From the NCBI GenBank assembly GCA_026770615.1, contig MU631547.1, positions 197,427 through 209,156 of the forward strand: a stretch of DNA of 11,730 nucleotides, given 5' to 3'. This document shows positions 5,103 to 11,691 of the stretch, one piece after another. The notes under the pieces were generated by a model. The model was not told the origin of the DNA. It ran no database searches and worked only from the letters and a program-made list of their open reading frames with translations. The DNA is from Pavlovales sp. CCMP2436 (taxonomy: Eukaryota; Haptophyta; Pavlovophyceae; Pavlovales). The translations under genes were made by a program, and so were the position numbers. Position 1 is the stretch's first letter. Every line of letters starts with the position of its first letter.

Positions 5103-6299
5103 CTACAGGACAATACTCTTGTGCACGCCGTATACCGCACCTATAGCAATACGAGCGCGGATGGACTGCAGGTCTCCATATCGATCCATAATAGGCCTCA
5201 TCAGTTCGGGGTAATCCACAAGCCGCTGTCTCTGTTCCTCTTCCTCGGCAGGGCTTGGCCGGAAGTTCCTTCTGTCGCTCATAAGACGCATTGTCGCGTA
5301 GTCAGCCGCGGTAAATTCGATATTCATCCTCTCAATGTCGGCTTGTTGAGCCATCACCCCTTGTTTGTTGACCCCGGCTGGCCGACCCGACCTAGAACCA
5401 GATCCCCGCGATGTGCCAGTTTCGTATGAAACTGGAGGTGTTGAGGGCGAAGAAGGCCCCTTTGTTGGTACAGATGATGGTACAGATGATGGTGCAGATG
5501 ATGGTACAGATGATGGTACAGATGATGGTCCAGCTAGCGTAGTGGGTATGAATGCCAGGGGTGGTGGCTGCTGCGACTGCCTCTGGGACGATGATGAGCC
5601 TTGCTGCGATCTAATAAAATCGATCGGTTGAGGAGGGCCAAACAGAGGTCGAAATGGAGTCATGGGAGCCGCGGGTGGTCTCAGCGGCGCTACAGCGACA
5701 ATAGGAGGTGCCTGGAAGCCTTGTACCACTCCGTAAGGTGGCTGGGGACGTTGATCGGGAGGCAGCACACCGCTCGAATTCGGGATTATTGGGGGTCCCT
5801 GAACGGCCGTCGGTGGTACACGGGAGTAGAAAACTTGATCGCCTCGTCCACCAGATACGGCTCCACGAGGATTTACGAAGCCTTGCGTGGTATTACTGTT
5901 TGAGGGCCTATCCCGTCCACTTAGCAACGGTGGTCGCGCTGGGATTATAGATCGATTAAGTACTGGCTGTCCGCCCGCATTGTTTAGTACGTCATCATAC
6001 ACCCCCGCATCTTGGTACGCGGTATATATATTTTTTGGCTCGCGTGGGAGGCGAGGAAGGTCTATTTGTGGTATGGTGTCAATTAGAATAGGACGAACGC
6101 TGTACACCAAATACTCGCTAAATTCGTGGTGCCGTGGACCCGTCATGTACATGGGCGCGATCTTGCCTTTTTGAAAAATCGGGTGCATAGCTCCATCGTA
6201 CGGTCGACCGTTGAGCAAATAATGCGTAACTCTGTGGCGAGGATCTGTGTCCGTTAGCGCAAGAAGCCTATCGCGGTTGAGATTGTTCACGGCTCCCAT
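5103..6299 (-). CDS. Pro/Ser-rich probable virion protein, 398 aa
   Basis: Starts at ATG 6299 (MGAVNNLNRDRLLALTDTDP), 27 bases after the ATPase stop, and ends at TAG 5103-5105. Three regions are visible. Residues 1-100 are a conserved-looking globular part (HYLLNGRPYDGAMHPIFQKGKIAPMYM). Residues ~110-315 are a long Pro/Ser/Gln/Gly-rich disordered stretch with a PSSV repeat at 258-277 and an RGD at 152-154. Residues ~318-398 are a charged helical C-terminus (AEEEEQRQRLVDYPELMRPIMDRYG). No enzyme motif is present. The position between packaging ATPase and fibre genes argues for a structural or assembly role, perhaps a scaffold or spacer protein. The family is not recognised. The start gives a sensible N-terminus and tight spacing. 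Confidence 0.7.
   Translation of the reverse strand: MGAVNNLNRDRLLALTDTDPRHRVTHYLLNGRPYDGAMHPIFQKGKIAPMYMTGPRHHEFSEYLVYSVRPILIDTIPQIDLPRLPREPKNIYTAYQDAGVYDDVLNNAGGQPVLNRSIIPARPPLLSGRDRPSNSNTTQGFVNPRGAVSGGRGDQVFYSRVPPTAVQGPPIIPNSSGVLPPDQRPQPPYGVVQGFQAPPIVAVAPLRPPAAPMTPFRPLFGPPQPIDFIRSQQGSSSSQRQSQQPPPLAFIPTTLAGPSSVPSSVPSSAPSSVPSSVPTKGPSSPSTPPVSYETGTSRGSGSRSGRPAGVNKQGVMAQQADIERMNIEFTAADYATMRLMSDRRNFRPSPAEEEEQRQRLVDYPELMRPIMDRYGDLQSIRARIAIGAVYGVHKSIVL
5416..5435. repeat. Perfect 8-bp-stem palindrome inside the Pro-rich gene
   Basis: CCAGTTTC-GTAT-GAAACTGG forms a perfect 8-bp stem with a 4-base loop. It encodes the PVSYETG part of the protein (residues ~289-295), 30 bases from the 12-base repeat. 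Probably incidental, but it is a clean hairpin. Confidence 0.6.
5466..5530 (-). repeat. 12-base tandem repeat encoding Pro-Ser-Ser-Val
   Basis: On the plus strand GGTACAGATGAT and close variants (one GGTGCAGATGAT) repeat about five times. On the coding minus strand this gives PSSV-PSSV-PSSA-PSSV-PSSV at residues 258-277 of the Pro-rich protein, a flexible linker that can change length in steps of four residues. Confidence 0.85.
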
Positions 6300-6326
6300 T
6301 GATGTCTGTACTCTGTGCCAAACATT

Positions 6327-7097
6327 TTATTTTAATCTGTACGTTAACTTTGCAAATTTATTGTATATGAGTGCGTTCCCGACGTCGATAAACATGAACT
6401 GGTGCGAGTCTCCTCCAGGCTTGAAAACGTGATTGTACAGTGTTTGAAATTCAATTTTATCGCGAGGTACTAAATCATCTCTGATACTCTCCAGCTCTCG
6501 CAAATTCGAAACACGGAATAAAAAGAGGGCGCTCACGAGCTTACGAATCGTTAGCGGTATCGAACGGTATGTTTGGCTGATGATCCACACGCTCACCCTG
6601 AGGTGTCGGCGGTTCGAAATAAGTTTAATGAGTGCTGATCTGAGTATACTATCCTGGAGACTGGCCATGAAGTCATCTATGATAATTAACGAATTTTGTT
6701 TCTTCTTGGTCGCAGCCTCGAGCTTTACGATCACATCATCGAGTGTACCCTTGCTTAACTCGTGAATTACTTTATCGTGATTTCTGAACGGCGAGTCGCT
6801 CATCGATGCAAAACTCGTAGCAGGTACAAACAACCAGACGAGATCGAAGACCCCATTATAAACCTTAGGAGAGGTCTGTGTAAGCATTGCTGTGGACAGG
6901 CTCGTTTTTCCTGACCGTGGTGGCCCCAAGAAGCATGCAAACATGTGTTGCGCCGGTAAAGGTGGCGGGATATTACCGAGGGCGTTGTCTACATCAAACC
7001 TGGGAATTGTTAGCCGTATATTATTGACTTCCTCGAGCACTTTGTCTGTCGAATTATTCGTCAGGTCTTCCGTTTCATTCTTGGTAGTTACTTCCAT
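6327..7097 (-). CDS. Genome-packaging ATPase, A32/FtsK-HerA type
   Basis: A 256-residue protein from ATG 7097 (MEVTTKNETEDL) to TAA 6327-6329. An in-frame GTG at 7118 lies before the TATA string, so ATG 7097 is chosen. The Walker A motif GPPRSGKTS is at residues 58-66. The Walker B strand LIIIDD is at 137-142 and ends in acidic pair Asp141-Asp142. Residues 161-175 (SNRRHLRVSVWIISQ) match the conserved Arg-His and Gln-ending strand that follows Walker B in A32-like ATPases. The length suits a compact PLV/virophage packaging ATPase. It is expected to pump dsDNA into preformed capsids at a portal-like vertex. It lies between the Ala-rich protein and the Pro-rich virion protein on the same strand, with a TATA-like element just upstream. 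Confidence 0.9.
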   Translation of the reverse strand: MEVTTKNETEDLTNNSTDKVLEEVNNIRLTIPRFDVDNALGNIPPPLPAQHMFACFLGPPRSGKTSLSTAMLTQTSPKVYNGVFDLVWLFVPATSFASMSDSPFRNHDKVIHELSKGTLDDVIVKLEAATKKKQNSLIIIDDFMASLQDSILRSALIKLISNRRHLRVSVWIISQTYRSIPLTIRKLVSALFLFRVSNLRELESIRDDLVPRDKIEFQTLYNHVFKPGGDSHQFMFIDVGNALIYNKFAKLTYRLK

Positions 7098-7105
7098 TTT
7101 TGAAG

Positions 7106-7134
7106 CTATATAATACACCTATTTTTTTTTTTTT
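7106..7134 (-). promoter_or_regulatory. A-tract and TATA element of the ATPase gene
   Basis: On the minus strand a run of 12 A's (overlapping the end of the preceding gene's stop region) is followed by TAGGTGTATTATATAGC, with TATATAG about 10-15 bases before ATG 7097. This places A-tract and TATA in the same order as at the fibre genes. Confidence 0.45.
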
Positions 7135-7595
7135 CAAACGTAACGAATCGATATAGCCGGTTTCTCAAAGTAGCGGAATGGAGGCGGCTCGACGATCGAA
7201 AAACTCTCCTGAGCTTGCTGGACTGGTGGGGCCGGTGGAACCGTCGGAGCCGTGGCAGTGAATCCATACTTGGCCGATAGCTTTATAGCCAGAGCGTATT
7301 CCTCTAGTGCCGCTTTTTCGCGTGCTTTCTCATCCGCAGCCGCAACCCTGATCGCCTTGGCATCCGCAAGAATCTGAACTCGCCTTTTATTAGCAGCCAA
7401 ATAGTTGAGGCGCTGCTTATCACTGGGGATGCGTTTTGGTTTGGTAAGTGGGGGTGCGTCTGGGGCGGCAGTCGTGGCAGGCGGGGAAGTGACCGGTGCG
7501 GACTCGATAGTTACTTTTCCGATTTCTGGCGGTGTGTGATGCTCGGCAATGGAAACTGTCGCCGGTTCTTCTGTAACTTTGCTCTTTTTCTCCAT
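7134..7595 (-). CDS. Ala/Lys-rich helical protein, 153 aa, function unknown
   Basis: Runs from ATG 7595 (MEKKSKVTEEPATVS) to TGA 7134-7136. Residues ~20-55 are Pro/Ala/Thr-rich and probably disordered. Residues ~54-112 are a charged, Ala-rich segment (KPKRIPSDKQRLNYLAANKRRVQILADAKAIRVAAADEKAREKAALEEY) that should form a long basic helix or coiled coil and includes nuclear-localisation-like basic clusters. Residues ~118-153 are again Pro-rich. No family is recognised. It is the first gene of the minus-strand operon-like block and is divergently arranged with the penton gene. A basic Ala-rich helix could bind packaged DNA or the capsid interior, but this is inference. Confidence 0.65.
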   Translation of the reverse strand: MEKKSKVTEEPATVSIAEHHTPPEIGKVTIESAPVTSPPATTAAPDAPPLTKPKRIPSDKQRLNYLAANKRRVQILADAKAIRVAAADEKAREKAALEEYALAIKLSAKYGFTATAPTVPPAPPVQQAQESFSIVEPPPFRYFEKPAISIRYV

Positions 7596-7683
7596 GTCAA
7601 ATTATAGCTCTATCAATACCTTTAGATTTTTATTCACCCTCGTCACTTTTCTTTAGTCTACAATTAAATAAAAATATACACGC
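7596..7683. promoter_or_regulatory. 88-bp divergent promoter region
   Basis: This AT-rich gap separates the minus-strand block (start 7595) from the plus-strand capsid block (start 7684). Toward penton it holds TAAAAATATACAC (7669-7681). Toward the minus strand it holds GAGCTATAATTTG close to the ATG. The AAAAATATA core recurs before the major capsid gene at 8901. Confidence 0.5.
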
Positions 7684-8475
7684 ATGCTATATCGTCCCAT
7701 AATGGTGCTACACCGCCTCTATCTGTCTAGCGATCAAGCTGATAAGTATCCCCTGGGAGTCGACCGGACTGACAGCGTCGTATTCGATCTATCGCCGGGT
7801 ATCTCGCTCTCAGGACGTGAGGCCATGTACGTGCGTCTCGAGTCATGCTCAATCCCGATAATTCAGCCAAACGTGAATCCATTAAATAATACATTCGTGC
7901 TGCTCCTTGCCGGGGACGCGATGTCGATCGTTACAATTCCACCGACCCAATATACGAGCGGGGAGGCTCTCTCAAGCGCGATCAACTCTACTTCGCAAAT
8001 GATTGCCGCGGGTGTGAGCTCTTCATTTGACTCGGCAACTAATAAGCTCACGTTTGCGCACAGTCAAGGCGGCAATATATCGATAGCAACTAACGAGACC
8101 ACCACCGCTCACAAAATATTAGGGATGAACAAAAATTTCAATATCACGATTGCTTCTGGTGTTCCGAAGACTGCACCGCGCATGATCGACCTCGGTGGGG
8201 CCCGCGCTGTCTTAGTGGCGAGTGAGAGTTTCGAGTTGGACGTACAAGATTCGCTCACTCGCACGGGTGAAAACACCACCAATCTTCTTGCGTCCGTACT
8301 CGTGAACGTTGCATACGGCGATATACAGGTATTCAAATCTGACTCGGCATCGTATATGAACGCACGTAGACGAACATTAAGTAGCGTTGTTGTCGCCCTC
8401 CTTGACGAGAATCAACTGCCGTACAACACTCAGGGACTTTTGTGGACGGTGGTGATCGATGTCATGATCGACTAG
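7684..8475 (+). CDS. Penton (minor capsid) protein, probable single jelly-roll
   Basis: A 263-residue protein from ATG 7684 to TAG 8473-8475. A second in-frame ATG at 7702 (MVLHRLYLSSD) is an alternative start, given how close the TATA string lies to the first ATG. Residues 49-58 (YVRLESCSIP), 68-71 (NNTF), 85-101 (IPPTQYTSGEALSSAIN) and 112-124 (SSFDSATNKLTF) form the pattern typical of penton/minor capsid proteins of PLVs and virophages. In these, a beta-strand with Leu-X-X-Cys/Ser-X-Ile-Pro is followed by an Ile-Pro-X-Gly-X-Tyr-like segment and an Asn/Leu-rich helix. The protein would occupy the five-fold vertices and hold the fibres. It heads the plus-strand capsid block before the pVI-like and major capsid genes. 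The assignment rests on motif pattern and gene order, not on a structure match. Confidence 0.75.
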   Translation: MLYRPIMVLHRLYLSSDQADKYPLGVDRTDSVVFDLSPGISLSGREAMYVRLESCSIPIIQPNVNPLNNTFVLLLAGDAMSIVTIPPTQYTSGEALSSAINSTSQMIAAGVSSSFDSATNKLTFAHSQGGNISIATNETTTAHKILGMNKNFNITIASGVPKTAPRMIDLGGARAVLVASESFELDVQDSLTRTGENTTNLLASVLVNVAYGDIQVFKSDSASYMNARRRTLSSVVVALLDENQLPYNTQGLLWTVVIDVMID

Positions 8476-8525
8476 CGACTGGTTTTCGATAAATATCTCG
8501 TGTAATCGTACACTTACGAGAGACA

Positions 8526-8870
8526 ATGAACTGGGGCCAATTCGCACGAAATGCCGCCCGCTGGGGGTCCAACGCTCTACCGAAATTCCAGCAGTTTGGC
8601 CGCGCGTCCGGAAATTTCTTACACAACGCGGCATCTACGGTCAGCAAAATCGCTCAGAACGCACGGCTCGGGCTTACTGCGATTGAGAATAGTGAGCTCG
8701 GTAGGATCCTGGGAGCGGGTGAGGCCCTGGGTTTCGGGAGAGATGTTCTAAACGGTCTGTCTGCAGGCGCCAGAGTAGCAGGTCAGGTTGGCAATTTCGC
8801 AAGTGGCGTTGGAGCCAGTAAGGAGTTGCGAGGTCTCACTAGCCAGTTTGAGCGGTTGGCCAACTCTTAG
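8526..8870 (+). CDS. Small Gly/Ala-rich amphipathic virion protein (pVI-like candidate)
   Basis: A 114-residue protein from ATG 8526 (MNWGQFARNAARWGSNALPK) to TAG 8868-8870. Residues 1-22 form a Trp/Arg amphipathic helix. Residues ~25-95 are a Gly/Ala/Ser/Asn-rich set of helices (ASTVSKIAQNARLGL, GAGEALGFGRDVLNGLSAGARVAG), and the C-terminus is a short charged helix. No transmembrane segment of full length is seen. Small Gly/Ala-rich proteins with an N-terminal amphipathic helix lie between capsid genes in adenovirus-like and polinton-like genomes, where some act as membrane-lytic internal cement proteins. Its place between penton and major capsid genes fits that role. The assignment is by composition and location only. 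Confidence 0.65.
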   Translation: MNWGQFARNAARWGSNALPKFQQFGRASGNFLHNAASTVSKIAQNARLGLTAIENSELGRILGAGEALGFGRDVLNGLSAGARVAGQVGNFASGVGASKELRGLTSQFERLANS

Positions 8871-8900
8871 ACTAGGTGACGTCGTTTGGCGTCGCTTAAC

Positions 8901-8914
8901 AAAAATATAAAACG
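8901..8914 (+). promoter_or_regulatory. AAAAATATAAAACG promoter element of the major capsid gene
   Basis: AAAAATATAAAACG lies about 40 bases upstream of the ATG at 8953 and shares the AAAAATATA core with the penton promoter (7670-7678). The leader between it and the ATG is AT-rich. This is probably a late-gene TATA element. Confidence 0.5.
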
Positions 8915-8952
8915 AAATAAAAATCTTGGTTACGTCTACACAATCAAATTAG

Positions 8953-10215
8953 ATGGAAGCCATTCCGAGCTATTATCAGTACGAACCGCGCCCGCTCGCT
9001 CCACCCGTCGAGATGCTGCGGCATTACCTGACTAGCTCTAGTGGGAGTGGTCCTGTCTCTGGCGGTGGTAAAATCACGTTCGATATTCAAGCGGGTCTCC
9101 CGGGTCTACACCTCGATGGCTCACAGACTGTGTTGTCCTATACGATCGTGAACGGAAACGCGACTCCAATAGTACTAGATGGGAGCGCTACCTCGATGAT
9201 CTCGTCGGTTGATGTGTTTTTCGGTAGCCAGCATCTCAGTTCAATTTCAGAGTATGGCGGGCTATTTTCGATCATTCAAGATTTTACAACGGATCTTGAT
9301 AGCCTTCGCTCAAGTGGCACCGTGCGGGGTGTCGCCGACTACAGCTGCACTGATAATTTCGCGGCTGAGATCGTAAAATCGTACTATTCTCGTGCAGGTG
9401 CCACCATTGCCGCAGGAGGGTCGCTGACGGTAGCGGTTCCGCTGATGAACATGCTCGGCACACTCGCCATGAAGGCCATCCCGCTGAGCGCATTGAAAGA
9501 ATCCGTTCGCTTGGAGATCAAATTCGCGCCGAGTGTCGACTGGGCAACGTACGAAAACGCAACGGCATCGAATTCTGGTGTGACAGTAACGAATGCAAAA
9601 TTGCACTTAACCGAAGTCCGGATCGACGCTGCCATAGAGACCGCTATGTACCAGGCACTCGGCAGTGTGGTCACCGTGCCTTGTTTCGATTTCTCCCACT
9701 TTCGCAGTACCGTCAGCGCAAACGCAGGCTTTATTTCGATGCAAATCCCAGTGCGTGTGAGCTCCGCGTGCAACATCTTCGTGAGTTTCAAAGGAAGCGC
9801 AGACGCAAATCCCCACCTTACCAAAACAGTCACAAAGCGAACTCGCGCAGGCTGCAAAAATTACAGATTCCGTTTGGGTGCCATGGTGGTCCCTCAGTCC
9901 GCAATCGACACCACAGGCAGCGCTGCCGAGGCACGTTTCGAGCTATCGAAGGCACTGGGCTCGGGAATTTCTGACGCCTCGGCCCGTTCGTGTGTCAGCT
10001 CTGTGGAATATGTGAACAGCGGATTCTGTATTGGACTTGCCCTACAGGCTTTCCCGCAGAGCGACTCGCTATCGGACGGTGTGAGCACCCAGCTAATGCA
10101 TGTGGTCTTCGAGGCCCAGATTGATGCTGCTAATCCGGCCCTGATGGTTGACGTCTGGGTAAAGCACGAGAAAATCCTGGTCGCGCAGCAAGGTCTGTTG
10201 TCTTATCAGTCGTAA
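8953..10215 (+). CDS. Major capsid protein, probable double jelly-roll
   Basis: A 420-residue protein from ATG 8953 (MEAIPSYYQYEPRPLAP) to TAA 10213-10215. Residues ~38-110 carry the PLV-type first-strand pattern: ITFDIQ, then a Leu-rich 'axis' strand (SQTVLSYTIVNG), a Ser-rich loop, SMISSVDVFFGSQHLSSISEYGGLFSII and a following Asp-rich loop. This is the arrangement of the first jelly roll in PLV/virophage capsid proteins. Two barrels of similar size would fit in 420 residues. That is short for the group, so inter-strand loops and any tower are small. It is the last gene before a non-coding region and follows the penton and pVI-like genes on the same strand. It would form trimeric hexons of an icosahedral shell. 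The family assignment is from sequence pattern and neighbours. Confidence 0.85.
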   Translation: MEAIPSYYQYEPRPLAPPVEMLRHYLTSSSGSGPVSGGGKITFDIQAGLPGLHLDGSQTVLSYTIVNGNATPIVLDGSATSMISSVDVFFGSQHLSSISEYGGLFSIIQDFTTDLDSLRSSGTVRGVADYSCTDNFAAEIVKSYYSRAGATIAAGGSLTVAVPLMNMLGTLAMKAIPLSALKESVRLEIKFAPSVDWATYENATASNSGVTVTNAKLHLTEVRIDAAIETAMYQALGSVVTVPCFDFSHFRSTVSANAGFISMQIPVRVSSACNIFVSFKGSADANPHLTKTVTKRTRAGCKNYRFRLGAMVVPQSAIDTTGSAAEARFELSKALGSGISDASARSCVSSVEYVNSGFCIGLALQAFPQSDSLSDGVSTQLMHVVFEAQIDAANPALMVDVWVKHEKILVAQQGLLSYQS

Positions 10216-10256
10216 AAGCCACTAAAAAAAAAGCCACTAAAAGACCACTAAAATCT
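10214..10256 (+). repeat. AAAAGCCACTA short tandem repeats at the end of the capsid gene
   Basis: AAAAGCCACTA occurs at 10214-10224 and 10229-10239 and, with an inserted base, AAAAGACCACTA at 10239-10250. It starts within the stop codon of the capsid gene and runs into an A-rich stretch. It may serve as a 3' processing region, but no canonical AATAAA is seen here. Confidence 0.6.
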
Positions 10257-10270
10257 AAAAAAAATACTTG

Positions 10271-10350
10271 TCAAGACCCTCCAAGACCCACCAAGACCAC
10301 CCAAGACCCTCCAAGACCCTCCAAGACCTTCCAAGACCCTTCCAAGAACC
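10271..10350 (+). repeat. 10-bp tandem repeat array, consensus CCAAGACCCT
   Basis: Seven consecutive 10-base units in perfect register (10271-10340), each close to CCAAGACCCT, are followed after one extra T by a degenerate eighth (CCAAGAACC, 10342-10350). The period equals about one helical turn, so all units face the same side of the DNA, which suits cooperative protein binding. The array is on the plus strand just downstream of the capsid gene. Confidence 0.85.
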
Positions 10351-11003
10351 GCACGCCAAACACCGTCTTTTTCGGTAAATGTGCTGTGTTACGTATCCCT
10401 CGTCGGGGTGTGCTATATACGTGTATCCAGGGGTGTGCTATTCCCGTAGCCCCCTGGAAATTCATGAACTTTTTTTCTCACGGGCCGCACAGGCGCACAG
10501 TAGGTCTTCAGCACTTGCCCAGGCTCTAGATCGATCGCCCCCAGCCTCCTGATGGACTTTGTGAGCGCCACCCATGTCCACATCGACCACTGGCTCGCGC
10601 TAACTCGATCTCAAAAAACCAACTTTTTCGTAAGGGTCTCATTTGCTGTTTTTTCAAAGTGGTCTTACTCGACGATAAATTGACCGGGGTTGACTCCCAG
10701 GCCTAGCACCCACCACAGGGGTCCTGCCACGCCTCCCCAGGCCTCCGGATGCCCGAGTTTTTCCCCAGAAGGCCCTATATTGAGCAACCCCCGCTGTGCT
10801 ATTTCGGTAACCCTAACGGTTATTTGTGTGCTATTTACAGTATCCGGCAGGCAAAACTAGCAACGTTTACAAATGCGGTATTTAGAGGCTCTTAGTTACT
10901 TTTTTCATCTTGTGTCACAAGTGTAACATATGAAAGTCATGTCTATACCCATGTTTTATACGGTTCAACTTTCTATTTATGACTACTTAATAATCGCTCA
11001 AAT
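10351..11003. other. Non-coding region with dispersed short repeats
   Basis: No ORF with protein-like composition is seen on either strand. The region holds five copies of a TGTGCTAT element (listed separately), a CAGGCCT-rich stretch around 10700-10745, a short telomere-like palindrome TAACCCTAACGGTTA at 10808-10822, and an AT-rich stretch leading to the inverted repeat. I recognise no tRNA, rRNA or other RNA gene. Confidence 0.6.
10382..10847 (+). repeat. Five dispersed copies of a TGTGCTATNNNCNGTANCC element
   Basis: Copies begin at 10382 (degenerate: TGCTGTGTTACGTATCCC), 10409 (TGTGCTATATACGTGTATCC), 10434 (TGTGCTATTCCCGTAGCCCC), 10795 (TGTGCTATTTCGGTAACCC) and 10827 (TGTGCTATTTACAGTATCC). 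The TGTGCTAT half is near-invariant in four copies, and the second half keeps GTA-CC. They are grouped three and two, with about 360 bases between the groups. A protein-binding element or transposon-related motif is possible. Confidence 0.6.
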
Positions 11004-11331
11004 ATGATTTCCCGCACGAGTTTATCGAGTGTAAGTCCGCTCATTTAAGATTTTTGCACGGTAATCCTGCTCGCTCAAATATGACTCCTTTTAGCCTTTT
11101 TCGAGTGCGTGCGGGTTTATATAAACTAATAAAATAGATCTAGAGAAATAAAGGATCTTCGTAAAAAATAAAAACACTAAAATAATTCTCTATGGGCCCT
11201 GGAGGCTACTTCCCCGCTGCGCGCACGCACGCGAAAAGCCTCAAAAGGAGTCATATTTGAGCGAGCAGGATTCCCGTACGAAAATCATATTTGAAGACCT
11301 TTACACTCGGCAATCTCGTGCGAAAAATCAT
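11004..11331. repeat. Inverted repeat with two 112-nt arms and a 104-nt spacer
   Basis: The left arm 11004-11115 and the right arm 11220-11331 are reverse complements with scattered mismatches. They include a perfect 30-base match (11063-11092 against 11243-11272, core GCTCGCTCAAATATGACTCC), with no length difference over the outer 92 bases. Each arm contains two related copies of the CTCAAATATGA element. The spacer (11116-11219) is AT-rich, begins just inside a perfect palindrome GTTTATATAAAC (11115-11126), and has no ORF. It could be a terminal or origin-type structure, a small mobile element or a hairpin RNA source. Confidence 0.85.
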
Positions 11332-11379
11332 TTCTGATCACGACATCGGCTACGAAGCGCATATGTCGTCCCCGAGACA

Positions 11380-11575
11380 CTACATCGGCCATAAGCGAGC
11401 CCCACCATGGCCGCACAGCCCCCGAAAAGCCAAAAGCCCCCCGAGAGACAGACCCCCGAGAAACCATGAAAAGCCCCGAGAACCAACCCCCCCGGGGTGG
11501 CTCCATCTCCCCCCGGGGTGGCTCCCCCCCTCTTCGTCGGTCTACCGGGATCTACCTGGATCTACCGGGCCCGAG
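11380..11575 (+). repeat. C-rich strand-asymmetric tract with short repeats
   Basis: The plus strand is strongly C-rich, with repeated CCCCGAGA/CCCCCGA strings. CCCCCCGGGGTGGCTCC is repeated at 11488-11504 and 11509-11525 (period 21). Three 10-base units in register follow: TCTACCGGGA, TCTACCTGGA, TCTACCGGGC (11541-11570). No convincing coding sequence is present. The complementary strand has clustered G runs and could form G-quadruplexes. Confidence 0.55.
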
Positions 11576-11615
11576 GAGCCAAACTCGTGCTTCGCGAGCG
11601 GCGGGACAGGCTTTA
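11576..11615 (+). repeat. 40-nt direct repeat, copy 1
   Basis: Copy 1 begins GAGCCAAACTCGTGCTTCGC and ends GGACAGGCTTTA. It contains the potential hairpin CTCG-TGCTTCG-CGAG. It differs from copy 2 by one G in the GCGGCGGG stretch. The period between copies is 116 bases. Confidence 0.8.
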
Positions 11616-11625
11616 ATCGAATTTC

Positions 11626-11690
11626 TTCGTGGCCACCACCTAGACCTACCGAGACCTACCTAGGCGCCACCGAGACCTACCTAGACCCGA
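11626..11690 (+). repeat. GACCTACC 10-11-bp repeats between the 40-nt copies
   Basis: Units such as CTAGACCTAC, CGAGACCTAC and CCGAGACCTACCTAG recur through the spacer between the two 40-nt repeats. They are the same general size and CCTA/GACC composition as the 10-bp arrays at 10271 and 11541. Confidence 0.6.
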
Positions 11691-11691
11691 T

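Noticed and set aside
7098..7118. GTG start at 7118 for the packaging ATPase
   Set aside because: The added codons include the TATA-like element itself, so ATG 7097 is more likely.
9384..9857. 157-residue minus-strand ORF inside the major capsid gene
   Set aside because: It is antisense to a strongly supported gene and has no recognisable motif.
10271..10350. CRISPR array
   Set aside because: Units are contiguous 10-mers without spacers.
10271..10465. Minus-strand ORF with repeated Gly-Gly-Ser-Trp segments
   Set aside because: It is the translation of the 10-bp tandem repeat array and has no gene-like remainder.
11059..11278. Assembly fold-back artefact as the cause of the inverted repeat
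   Set aside because: The arms differ at many scattered positions and flank an asymmetric 104-base spacer, unlike a recent fold-back copy.
11285..11663. Two short ORFs on opposite strands in the C-rich tract
   Set aside because: They are low-complexity translations of G/C-rich repeats without upstream signals.
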